DNA from: Platynereis dumerilii
Taxonomy: Eukaryota > Annelida > Polychaeta > Phyllodocida > Nereididae
DNA length: 64,000 bases
NCBI GenBank assembly: GCA_026936325.1
Contig: JAPTHN010000007.1
Span: 17,792,337 to 17,856,336 of the forward strand
Direction of reading: 5' to 3'
In this document: piece by piece, positions 22,450 through 33,260 of the stretch
How positions within the stretch are numbered: the first letter of the stretch is position 1
Layout of the letters: every line of letters begins with the position of its first letter
Made by a program: the position numbers and the translations under genes
Notes under the pieces: model-generated
What the model saw: the letters and a program-made list of their open reading frames with translations, nothing else
The model's database searches: none
Told to the model about the DNA's origin: nothing

Positions 22450-22931
22450 CGACGCGCCTGTAATGTCCTCGGCGCTTTATGAATGCATGTGCGACGATGA
22501 ACCATCAAGTTACGCAGTAACAAGTCCCTAAATGCGGCGTTGCATCCTTACAGTCTTCGGCGAGGCTGTCATTTTCAGCGACGCATCTTACCTCGGGTGT
22601 ACGCCGAAGGTTTCCTGATGCGTCGCAGGTCGCCAATTTCAGACGTAGCTGCCTCACAACCATCAGCGGCGTAAGAGGAAACAACATTGGGCGAAGTAAA
22701 AGCAGCCTCGCCGAATTCCAAAACAAAGTGCGACGCGTCTGTTTGGAACTGCGCTGAGGAAAGAGAGGCGTAACGCGGCGAAGAAAGCTTAAGAAGCGCC
22801 GCGGACACCTCAAGACTCACCGCGGCTACTAACTTTAAGCGTCGCACATGACACTAATTGATTACGTAATGTGCCAAAACCAACGTTCTACGCCACAACC
22901 TTCCAAGAAATGACTTCTCTTGATGCGTCGC
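22450..22931. repeat. Right subterminal GCGTCGC/CGACGC repeat cluster
   Basis: GCGTCGC or GCGACGC occurs at 22578, 22620, 22730, 22839 and 22925, and CGACGC at 22450, in both orientations. It mirrors the left subterminal cluster. I saw no perfect seven-base copy between the two clusters, which points to a terminal-binding role. Confidence 0.65.
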
Positions 22932-22945
22932 TCTCAAATCGCCGT

Positions 22946-22960
22946 CGTGAGAACTAGCCA
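22946..22960 (-). repeat. Right terminal inverted repeat of Harbinger element
   Basis: Exact complement of the left end 17342-17356. The target duplication TTA follows at 22961-22963. Confidence 0.95.
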
Positions 22961-22963
22961 TTA

Positions 22964-25900
22964 GGCTCTTTGAGATCATTGGATCTGGCAGGTGTTGTAA
23001 GTTGTCTAAAGGCTTGCGCTAGGTCCACGATTGGATACATATAGTATACTGAATGGTATGTAGTGAGACTACATCACTTTCATAAAGACATACATACATG
23101 TATTACAAATACTAAATTTTATTCACAGTTTGTGGATGATTGCGACGCCCTTATAATTAACATGCACCTCCCAAGCACCATTCACGGTGCAACATGTGTA
23201 AGAAAATAAGTCACACATGCACAGGATGAGTCCCTCTATCGTAACCACAATCACAAAGTTAAGAGATTTGAGAAAACGAGCTAAAAAGCTTGAAATAAAA
23301 TTAAAGTTTCCCTGCCAAAAAAAAACCCTGCTAAAATACAGTATATTTATATATATATATAATCAACAATTTATTTTCTAGAAAAGTAGGATGCATGTGA
23401 TTGCTCGCTCCTTCGAGCTTTGTAAAATACATGCTTTACTTTCATCCATATAACATCTGTCAAATAACGGACTTGTGTTTTTTAAGCTGATAGTTCAAAT
23501 CTATATCAAATGACATCAGTTATATTTATCAACATAAAACAGATGTTAAACTACTGAGCAAACTGTTCTTCACTTGGTTTTGAGAAAAACATTGTATTTG
23601 TCAGCACACTGACTCCACCTTGTTTTCTCTGAGTGAGTGACTGACTCCTAACTGTCAGACATGCCAGAATATTTGTCAGATCAGAATTTATCATGGGCCT
23701 ATATGTACGATGCAGTGATGAACAGAAATTCCAAATATTACACATGTATAAAATACGATAAATTTGTACCCAATCTGATAAACACACTAATTTGTTGACA
23801 TTTTGGTCAAAACTTTGTTTAATGACGATTTATAGAAAAAAAAGATGGTCTATCAACTTATAATGAAGTCTCCTAAAATGGCATGTCCGAAATCACGAAT
23901 TAAAATGTTCAGTAAGAATTTATTAATCATCCCAAATAGATAAGTTACTGGCATTTTAAAATTTAATTCAGACGCAACAGCACGAATATTTGCATCCTCC
24001 CCACTCAAGCCCTGCTAAAATTGCCAGGGATTTCTGCTATTTTCAACCTCTTCTGTGATTGGCCGCTTATTTAGGTCATAAGCATTTTGCATGCAGATTT
24101 AGTCGGATTATGGACACTTAGAGGATTACTGGCAACTGAGAAAAACAGTGTAAAACAAGCAAACTTTCAAACAGTTTCATTTCAGAACTGTGAAAATACA
24201 TAATTCAATGGAATTTTCGGAACTGTGATAGCACCTTACAACAATACACAATTTCTCCATATGTAACAGTGTGAAACAGATACAACAACTGGGTCAGTTA
24301 ATTAAGTATTCATGAATTAGCAAAGGTTATGGGCCATTTTGTCATGGTATGACTTGGGATGATGGAATATTTGCAGAAGGTCTCGGATACTCGGATTAAT
24401 ATGGCCATAAACAGACAGAACTTACAGTGCAAGGGTGCAAAGTATACAGGTACAGCATGTCAGAAAATGAATCCTAAAATCTATGTGAATAAAATATAAC
24501 TAAAAAAAATACTAACTTCTAAACAGATTTTCCACATTGAAGTTAAGTTGGGGAGGGGGGGGGGCAGGCTGCAGCATGCATGGGACAAATGGCGAGGGGC
24601 TTGGTTGATGCACAGAGTGATGCAGCAGGGCGATGTGATGTTACGGATGCGGAAAATATTATGAGTTATTAGGTTTTGTTGGTCATTGTTGTGGGCTGGC
24701 CATCCAGATACTGACAAATTGTGGGCATCTCTCAACACAGCACAATGTCCCCTGTGTGTCCCTCAAGGCCTTGTGTCTTATCGGGGCTCATAACGTGCAG
24801 CAGCAACAAATTGCAGAGTGCAATAAAGCCAAAGTTGCAGCAAACTATAGAACTGTAGAACTATAGGCTATAGGTATGCAGCTGCATATATTCAGAGTTA
24901 CAAGTATGCAAGGTTGTGGGATGCAGACGGTCTTTAATTTCTTAATACACTTAGTGTATAGAATTATATAGATATGATATGTGGTATCGTGTATTTAAAC
25001 GTTTACACTTCAAAACAAAGGAAAAGTCAATTCAAAAACTGCAAAAAAAAAACCAAATAGGCTAGAAGGAAAATCAAAAAGATGCCCAAGCTTCTATATA
25101 TTGCTGAAAATTGAAGGAGCAGGTTCAGAAGATTCATGCACTGTTTCAAGCGAATAGATTGAATTCCAAACTTGTAATAGTGGCAGTCATACAGCAGAAA
25201 AAATCCCAAAGGTTCCAATTTTCGGTTAAATTTCGCATTCGATGGATAACAGAAATTTCTCTCCTTCAAAGGCACTGAAAATAAATAAATAAATGAATGA
25301 AGAGATAAATTCAGACTGTATTCCATTAAAAGACCTGCATTCTTGTAAAATTATACGAGGTTACTTTGCTTTTAATGCAAATGTAGCAGATCTTGCATTG
25401 AATATAGTTTCCAGTCTATATTCTATGTTGTGTTTTTCCATTTGCTGAGTTGAACCTGATCTCTGAATCCAATTGAAAAAGCAGGCAAGCATGGAAGCAA
25501 AACACTCATCCTTTTAAATGCAGAATGGGATCTGAATGAGATCTGAATGGGGCTGAATAGGATCGTGGCAATCTGGAGGCAATGGTCAAAATGGTGAATA
25601 GTGATTAAGCCAAGCAACACAATGATGATCCACAGAGTGCATTAACTGTGAATCAACAGTGAATCAAGTGTGCCATACAGCATTGCTACCCTAACACATT
25701 AGCCATGGCTGACTGGGCCCAAATGGCTCAGCAGGTAGACTGAGGTGAAATATGCGAGCAGTCCCCTGACTGAGGCCCACAGTCTGTGTGTGGTCTGCAG
25801 AGATAGTGCTGAAATGAGCTGGTCCAGTAATCTGATGCACAGACCCACAGCTCTAACTACAGCTCTATGTGTGTGGTTTAGGAGCATCTTGCAAAGACCT

Positions 25901-27190
25901 CCTGCAGCTCCCTTTCTGAAGGTCCTTTTAGAGAATCTTTTTTAGGGCCAAAAGGTCCCAGAAGGTCTTGGGAGACCAAAGGTCCAAAAAAGGACACCAG
26001 AGGAGGCCAGTCCATTGCAAAGGACCTTTTTGTCAATTTTTTGTCCACTTAAAAGACCTGTGGATTCGAGTGGAATGATACACCAGTGTATAGCCAAGAT
26101 AGGACACACCAATCCAGGAGGTTGGTGGGTGTCCAAGGGCAAGGTTCCACCGCCAGGGAATCATAGCTGGTCATTAAATGCTGTCCACCTGTTCTGGGCT
26201 TCACATGCAGGCAAATAACAGGTTGCAGAGATGCCCCAGACAAGCACACCCATGAGATACTTTGCATGGCTTTCATAAAGAATACTATAAAGAATGGGCA
26301 TCATAGCTTCAAAGCAATTTGATCTTCCCTTTGGCGGCCCCACAATAGCCATGGCTCAGTGTGGAAGAATGTCTTCAGGTGGCAGGGAGACCATGGAGGT
26401 GTTGGGACTTGAATGGCTCAAAGGAAGCAGAGAAAAGAGGAGAAAGGACCTACCTGTGACAAGGAGCCGATCTGAGTAATCCCATAGGTCAGTGGTCTCA
26501 ACCTCCATGGTGGTGTCAATGCCTTGCCGCCATAGGTAACACCCTCAGTGGTAAGAGGGTCACATTGACACACTGGTGAAACTTGGCACCAGATTTCACA
26601 TCTTCTCAGGCAAGTTTCAGGTTGTTTCCTTTGTGCTTATTCCTTGAGCCATGTTGGTAAGGCATAGGCCAACAAGAACCTTATGGAGTGCTTTTCTAAC
26701 TCCTTCCAAGAGCAGACTGAGCTTAGAAAAAGAGCCAAAGTGATACAGGCGAAACTAAAGATGGACCAATTGTTGAGTGGGCTAGTGGGCTGCCAGACCT
26801 CCCTGCTCCATACATCTCTCTTGGTCCCGGGCTGACAGGCCAGGACTCCAAAACCTCCCTTGTCACTTTCAAGTGTCACCAGAGCAGAAAAGTGAATTTG
26901 CTAATTTCTAGGGGAGCCTGACAAAGGGTTATTGATGGCTACAGCACCGGTCAATGGCTCCTCGGCCATCGAGACCACCCAGTGCCCTCCCCTTCCCATA
27001 TTGCCCCCATCACTCCTGCCCCCCTCCTGGTCCCCTCCTCACCCAACATTGACTTTTACTGCAAATACATTTTGTTCAAATATTTGCTACTACAATAGCC
27101 GGTATAATAGCAGGCAAGAGAATGTCAAGTGTTGCAATGTCCTTGTGCTAAACTCCAACTACATTATTCTCTTTTCATGGCTTTTTTTTT
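22964..27190. other. Long non-coding stretch, no firm gene
   Basis: AT-rich and mostly featureless. A TA run lies near 23345, a G-run near 24552, and 25880-26050 holds repeated AGGTCC/GGACCTTT words. 26440-26660 has tRNA A-box-like words (CTCAGTGGTAAGAG) and may be a decayed SINE. A plus-strand frame opening at 26935 (ATGGCTACAGCACC) runs without a stop into the candidate exon at 27198; its Pro-rich middle looks random. Confidence 0.4.
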
Positions 27191-27197
27191 TTTTCAG

Positions 27198-27288
27198 CCA
27201 AGCAATATTGGCCAGCATTGAGCAAACTAATGCACCTCAGCATGCTAGTGAAATGGCCCGAAAATCGTTCTTCGCTCCATGGGCATAA
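27198..27288 (+). CDS. Possible terminal exon, gene unknown
   Basis: A strong 3' splice site (a run of 14 T, then CAG at 27195-27197) is followed by a frame encoding AILASIEQTNAPQHASEMAR and ending KSFFAPWA with a TAA stop at 27286-27288. A canonical AATAAA lies at 27378-27383, 90 nt later. The three features in the right order suggest the last coding exon of a gene whose earlier exons I cannot place (the intron would be phase 2). I do not recognise the C-terminus. Chance occurrence is quite possible because the exon is short. Confidence 0.28.
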
Positions 27289-27383
27289 AACACTGAAAAC
27301 TGAAAAAAAAAGACTGAAAGTGTTTTCTACTCGAGTCTTGAGATATCACTTCCAGTGATAATGATTTCATAATCGCTAATAAA

Positions 27384-29930
27384 TTAAAGCATTACTGAGA
27401 TCCTGTAGAAAAACTCATTGATCTAAAAAAATCACAAAAAGACTAATTGATCATTTTTATCAGTGGAGTGCAAAAACTTTCACATCACGTATTAATTGTG
27501 GACACAATTGTTGACAGAGTAGTGGGGAGAATGGGGTGTTTTTAGCAATGGAACCTGCCTGGCAACAAATCTTGTTTATGGGGAGCAGTAGTAAGGAAAA
27601 CAATGTGTGCAGGGGTCCCTAAAATCGCCCACTGAATGATTGGATAACTGCAGGGAGTCGGTGGAGAGGGCTTAGGTGCCCTTCTAGGCCTTTCTAGGGC
27701 CCTCGTAGGGCATTTGGGGGTCAGGGCTGGTCCCTCCGAAGGACAAGGTCAACTTGTGGACTCGGGGTGATTGTCCTAAGCCCTCTGTCAAGCTGTGCAC
27801 CTCAATAGGCCCTCTCAGCTGATCTTGACAAATTTGTCAGTTTTTCCCATGAGGCCAAAAACAGAAGTTTGCCAGGGAGGCTGTGGGCAGGAGATAACCA
27901 CTCCGGGCTCCCTTACATGGCCAGGGAGGCCCAGGGAGGCCCAGGGAGGCCAAATAGTGGTCCAAGGAGCCCAAAGGAGGCCCAGTACAAAAGGCCCTAA
28001 TACCACACCAAAGCTTATCAAGGTTTACCTCCCTTGTTATTATGTATAGTAAGACTTTTTCAGGATATCACTGATTACAAGTTACTATACATTACCTAAT
28101 TTAACAGTAAACCAGTTGGCAATTAATTATGTGTTCATCTTTTTATAAAAATGACAGGTCTACTTTAAATGGTTTGGATGACAAATTTATTTATTTATCA
28201 TGGATATAAAATGATATTATATATGACTCTGTAATGCAAGGGTCATGGAGTAATCAAAATAAACAATGGAAATAAATAACTATTTGAAACAGTCATTATT
28301 TTCATGTCAGCTGCATCTGGGGTATCTATCAGATTTAATTGATGATGTATTGTAGTCATTAGGACAGGATCCAATGTCAAGGGCACTATTAATTTGGCAT
28401 TTTAATACAAAACAATTAGCAATACACCAAAATTAATTGTATCAAATTATCAATTATCCTATAGAATAGCAGATGTGTTTGGAAAAGAATAAGCCATTAG
28501 TAGTGGGAAAAAAAGATGATTCTCAGAGAATGTCAAAAATGCAAAAAGAGATAGGGAGAAAATTAGCAGTGGTGACATGTATCAAAACATTAACATTCTG
28601 TGAATTCACAGACACCATTAAACTGAGGTGGGGGTGATGGATTGCTAGCAAAGGGGAAGGAGTTGACCAAGTGTACACAAAATATACACAACCTATTAAG
28701 TTAGTAACCACCACATTAGCATCTGAGGGCAATTTCGTGATTTTTAGGAGAGCTTGAGCTTCACTGTAAATCATTTACTGTTTTAATTACAGTACAGATC
28801 AGTAAATTTATATTTAGGCCTTAACATATATTATAATTTTTCAACTTGCAGCATTGGTTTAACTTATCAAATCAAGTTGTCATGTGATGTAGGTTTTCTC
28901 ATAAATATCTTGTATGGAGATTATGCTACGTGTCAAAAAGATTAAATAAAACATATATTACTTTTCAAAAACAGATGATGGTGGTTACCACAATTGCATT
29001 TTCAATCAAATTTTACAGTATAGATCCCGTTTATTAGAGTTTATTTTATTTTATCTTGAGGGGGGGTGGTGTTGGCCAGGCCATAAACCCAGTAGCCTGA
29101 TCCAGTGGTGGCAGCTGACATGCTGCAGTCAGCACTGTTGTCAAACAAGTAGAAATTCATGATAAATCTCTATTTGTTGTCTGTTAGGTCTGTTGTATGG
29201 GAGTTGTCATTTAATGTCATTTTGTCTAGACTGTCAGCTGAGCTTCACTTGATCGACTGTTCCTCTTTCAACACACCAGTAACGGTAGGTCTTGGGATGG
29301 TGGGGTGGCAGCAGCAAAGAAAAAAAAACCAGATGTGCCTCGAAGCCATTAAATTTTTTTTTCAAATCTCTGGTAAATTCTTGTTTTGATGTCTTTATTC
29401 CAACCCCCTCCCCTTTTATAAATAAATCATACAACCCAGGACCACCTCCACACAATGCTACAGGTTTTGATTGTGATGATCACATGCTTGACAACATGCA
29501 GGTCACATGCTAAGAACACTTTATTGATGTATAAATTCATTTTTCGTGGATGCCAAGATTCATTAAAAAGAACGTTTTATTTTCATTGAAGGTCTGCCCA
29601 AGGTACATAGGCCTACCTATATTCTGTCAAAAAGTTACTGAAATTCCAAATAATTGACCTCCAAAGCTAACTTTATCAGAACTGTCAAAAACGTAAGAGG
29701 CAACCCTATATATTTGCTGTGACCTTTTCCAAGCCTCGAACCATTAATCTTATCGTGGATTAAACTTACCTTCAAAACAAATAAAGATTGCAATGAAGAG
29801 TTCCACTTTGTTTATCCACTTCTCTTTGTGTTGCCTGGAAGTGGAGTGTGCCTCGGCAATAGAAGCATTAACCTTTGGGGTGGGTTACAAGACTTGCCAC
29901 AACATATGACAAAAGTAATTGACCTTAAAA
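27384..29930. other. Non-coding stretch, no gene recognised
   Basis: A GC-rich part at about 27640-28010 contains three tandem CCAGGGAGGCC-type repeats (27919-27950). The rest is AT-rich. At 29230-29284 a good acceptor and a GTAGGT donor flank 55 bp of open sequence, but this is too little for a call. A strong minus-strand donor (GAAG then GTAAGT) lies at about 29767-29776, about 160 bp downstream of the motif cluster at 29935-29986, so a minus-strand non-coding first exon is possible. Confidence 0.35.
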
Positions 29931-29934
29931 GGCA

Positions 29935-29986
29935 TGACGTCGACCACGTGGTCAAGACGCACAACAATGGCATTTCTATGACGTCT
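29935..29986. promoter_or_regulatory. CRE/E-box cluster
   Basis: TGACGTCG at 29935-29942, the 12-bp palindrome GACCACGTGGTC (perfect E-box CACGTG) at 29942-29953, and TGACGTCT at 29979-29986. With the strong splice donor about 160 bp to the left on the minus strand, this could be a minus-strand promoter. Evidence is motif clustering only. Confidence 0.38.
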
Positions 29987-31195
29987 ACATCTGTCGTCAT
30001 GGTAATATCAGAGCTTTCTGGTGTTTGAGAAATTTGGCGGGAACTGAATGATAAAAAGCAGACGAACTTATGTCAAGTGGGGGAGAGATGGCAAAGTGGG
30101 CACACTTATTAAAATACCTTTTGATGTGAAGTTGCATCACAAAATGTGTACACAAAACTTATAAACAAACTATTCTTAGAGGTTCAAGTTCCCATTTTAG
30201 TTCCCCTGTAGTTTTTAAATGTTTATCATTTGCAGAAAAAGTTCCTTGTCAAGTTACTAGACCAAGGAGCTCTTCTGGATCAGATTGACATTAGTTTTAA
30301 ACACGAGTTAACTACAAAAATCAAATTCAAAAATACCAGCCTTCATCTAGCATTATAGGCCAATATAGGGCCTTCTGCTGGGGAAGGACCAGTAGGCCTA
30401 ATTACTTTTAGCTGTTTGAGGACATAGATGATGTCATTACAGGTTGCATCTTTTACATTCAATGAGTGGTCAATTTGTAGTTTTGTACCTTGCTGGTGAC
30501 TGATCAACAACAGTTACTGCACTGCAATTTCCAATGGCCAATAATCGTATCATTAACTGCCAAATTAATACCAATAATGCAATATATATGCAGTCTAAGA
30601 CAGCAGTCAACTGGGGAATATAGCCCACATTGCAGCGAGCCCACTTAGCTTGATGTACAAATTAAAAGAAGTTAAAGAACTTAAAAGTTAGGCCTACTTG
30701 CCAGCAGAAAGTTTAATTAACTTTCTGGGAGCTTATGTGCAATCGATTGGGAACATTTCAGCAGCTGTTATGGAAAACTGGAAATGCGCCACAACCTCCA
30801 CAAGGTATTACGAAACTTAAGAAAACTGCAGATCGAATGCAGAGACATCGTCGGGATTTAATTCCACATACAATCAAAACTTGTGCATCGATTTCGAAAT
30901 TGCTTGACCTTGATTTGGCTTGCACATATGGAAGTTGGGTATTTTTTCTAATGAGATGCAATCTATGACGTGGGTAAATGCAGCGTGAAACTGAGTAAGA
31001 GCAACACCAACTGCTCACACTTGAAACGAGATCTTGCAGCGAGATTTTGCTCTGGTTGGAACAATGGAGTCGCCTCCTAGGTGACAGAAAGTGATGGAGA
31101 GGCCCTGCAACAGTTTGTCTCCATGAGAACAGGCGTTGCAACGGTTTACGTAGTCAGTCAGCCAAAAGATTGATCGAGACTTAATTGAGAGCGTC
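29987..31195. other. Non-coding stretch, no gene recognised
   Basis: I see no supported exon. A 127-residue minus-strand frame at 30758-31141 has no family resemblance. Several TAGGCCTA words are present. Confidence 0.45.
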
Positions 31196-31218
31196 TTGTT
31201 GACAATCGTGTCAGTTAC

Positions 31219-31265
31219 GTTATCACGTCATACACAACGTCATGACGTCATCACAAGATGGCGCC
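31219..31265 (+). promoter_or_regulatory. Promoter-like CRE plus YY1 cluster
   Basis: CACGTCA and ACGTCA half-sites lead into a perfect TGACGTCA at 31243-31250, followed by CAAGATGGCGCC at 31254-31265, a near-consensus YY1 site of the kind found just downstream of many animal start sites. Orientation suggests a plus-strand transcript. Frames beginning here (a 77-residue frame from 31242; MAPLKSW from 31257) are unrecognised and may or may not be coding. Confidence 0.42.
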
Positions 31266-31475
31266 TCTCAAGTCTTGGCAGACGACTTTGCTTTGGAAGC
31301 AACTTGCCAGACGACTTTCAATGAGTTGATTAAACTCCCCAGTGAACTTACAACACTGTTTGTTTTGGCCACACCTGTCGTCATTGCTCGATCAGGATAT
31401 GAAGGGTTGGATTTTAGACTAGTTCACAACCAGAACAAACTGTATAGGTCTAACTTCCGAGCCCTTCCGAGCTAA

Positions 31476-32055
31476 TGATATAGGCAGGCACTTGACTAGT
31501 ATAGAAAGTATGGGAGTGATTGATTATTATTATTTCAAGCTGAAACGCGAATAATACATGCAGGCAGCACAAACCATTCCAAAACATCACTCGAACAGTT
31601 TCTGGAGAAAAGAAAAGTGATTCAAATCAAAAGTCAGAGGCCTTACTTGCCTATCACTATCGGTAATGCTTGCCACGGCCTATTTGGTAATATTAATATT
31701 CCTGGCCTATCGAATAATATTGTTAGGCCTTTATGCTGATGTGTGAATTCCACATGAAGACTGCCAAACATAATAGGCTCAGCACAAGAAAATTAAGCAA
31801 AAACACGTGATGATTATGCCTGAAACTTTTGTCAAATAAATGGCTTCTATATATGCAATTGCGCATAAGTTCTATAGGTGGGGTGTATGATGTGCAGGGA
31901 GGGAGGGGGAAGTAGGGTGTTTGTCCCTGGCAGACTGGTCTCCCATCAATCTTATCCTTCATTTCTCTTGTTTGCCCTCCCTCCTCCAGGGGATTGCTTG
32001 TAAATAAGACAAAAACAAGCATTCTGTGCAGGAGGAGAAGAGAGTGGAAGAGTAC
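31476..32055. other. Non-coding stretch beside the minisatellite
   Basis: Nothing recognised. The first non-repetitive codons of the long minus-strand frames that run out of the minisatellite lie here, but they show no domain. Confidence 0.5.
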
Positions 32056-33260
32056 CATTGCAGAGGAGAGGAGAGGAGAAGAGAGGAGCAGAAAAACGAG
32101 GAGAGGACAGACCGAGAGAAGAGACCAAGAGGAGAGACCGAGAGGAGAGACCAAGAGGAGAGACCGAGAGAAGAGACCAAGAGGAGAGACCGAGAGGAGA
32201 GACCGAGAGGAGAGACCGAGAGGAGAGACCGAGAGGAGAGACCAAGAGGAGAGACCAAGAGACCAAGAGGAGAAGAGAAACCGAGAGGAGACCAATAGGA
32301 AAGGACAGACCGAGAGGACAGACCGAGAGGAGAGACCAAGAGGAGAGACCGAGAGGAGAGACCAAGAGGAGAGACCAAGAGGAGAGACCAAGAGGAGAGA
32401 CCGAGAGGAGAGACCGAGAGGAGAGACCAAGAGGAGAGACCGAGAGGAGAGACCGAGAGGAGAGACCGAGAGGAGAGACCGACAGGAGAGACCGAGAGGA
32501 AAGACCCAGAGGAGAGACCCAGAGGAGAGACCCAGAGGAGAGACCCAGAGTAGAGACCCAGAGGAGAGACCCAGAGGAGAGACCCAGAGGAGAGACCCAG
32601 AGGAGAGACCCAGAGGAGAGATCGAGAGGAGAGACTGAGAGGAAAGACTGACAGGAAAGACCGAGAGGAGAGACCAAGAGGAGAGACCAAGAGGAGGGAG
32701 ACCAAGAGGAAGGAGACCGAGAGGAGAGACCGAGAGGAGAGACCGAGAGGAGAGACCGAGAGGAGAGACCAAGAGGAAAGACCCAGAGGAAAGACCCAGA
32801 GGAGAGACCGACAGGAGAGACCGACAGGAGAGACCGAGAGGAAAGACCCAGAGGAGAGACCCAGAGGAGAGACCCAGAGGAAAGACCCAGAGGAGAGATC
32901 GAGAGGAGAGACCGAGAGGAAAGACCAAGAGGAGAGACCGACAGGAGAGACCGACAGGAGAGACCGACAGGAGAGATCAATAGGAGAGACCGACAGGAGA
33001 GACCGACAGGAGAGACCGACAGGAGAGACCGACAGGAGAGACCAACAGGAGAGACCGACAGGAGAGATCGATAGGAGAGACCGACAGGAGAGACCGACAG
33101 GAGAGACCGACAGGAGAGACCAACAGGAGAGACCAACAGGAGAGACTGACAGGAGAGATCGATAGGAGAGACCAAGAGGAGAGATTGAGAGGAGAGACCG
33201 AGAGGAAAGGAGGCCAAGAGGAGAGGAGACTAAGAGGAGAGGAGACCAAGAGGAGAGGAG
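32056..33260. repeat. 13-bp purine-rich minisatellite, about 85 units
   Basis: Tandem units of GAGACCGAGAGGA fill about 1.2 kb. Variants occur in blocks: GAGACCAAGAGGA and GAGACCGAGAGGA mixed up to about 32480, GAGACCCAGAGGA at about 32500-32620, mixed to 32930, then GAGACCGACAGGA at about 32940-33170. Block structure indicates successive local expansions. Because 13 is not a multiple of three, all three frames read the same 39-bp cycle (GETERRDREERPR on plus, SVSPLGLSSRSLL on minus). This explains open frames of up to 421 residues that are not genes. Confidence 0.95.

Larger units (their letters stand above)
17342..22960. mobile_element. Complete PIF/Harbinger DNA transposon (5.6 kb)
   Basis: The element starts TGGCTAGTTCTCACG and ends with the exact complement of those 15 bases; both ends are flanked by the 3-bp target duplication TTA (17339-17341 and 22961-22963), the size and sequence typical of PIF/Harbinger. 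Inside are two long uninterrupted convergent genes: a plus-strand MADF/Myb-like DNA-binding protein (18065-19984) and a minus-strand DDE nuclease (20963-22237). Subterminal regions of about 0.5 kb are full of GCGTCGC words. Each gene has its own TATA box and a histone-type 3' stem-loop. GC content and CpG density are well above the flanks. Open genes, matched ends and clean target duplications suggest a recent insertion that may be autonomous. Confidence 0.95.

Noticed and set aside
25715-25760. tRNA-like A box (TGGCTCAGCAGGTAGA)
   Set aside because: No matching B box or cloverleaf downstream, so neither a tRNA gene nor a clear SINE.
26440-26600. Minus-strand exon-like frame ending at a GTAGGT donor
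   Set aside because: Two frames are equally open, and tRNA A-box-like words suggest a decayed SINE instead.
29230-29284. 55-bp possible internal exon between a good acceptor and a GTAGGT donor
   Set aside because: Too short to separate from chance; the 18 residues match nothing I know.
31723-33217. Very long minus-strand open frames (401 and 421 residues)
   Set aside because: They consist of the 13-residue cycle SVSPLGLSSRSLL produced by the 13-bp minisatellite and carry no domain.
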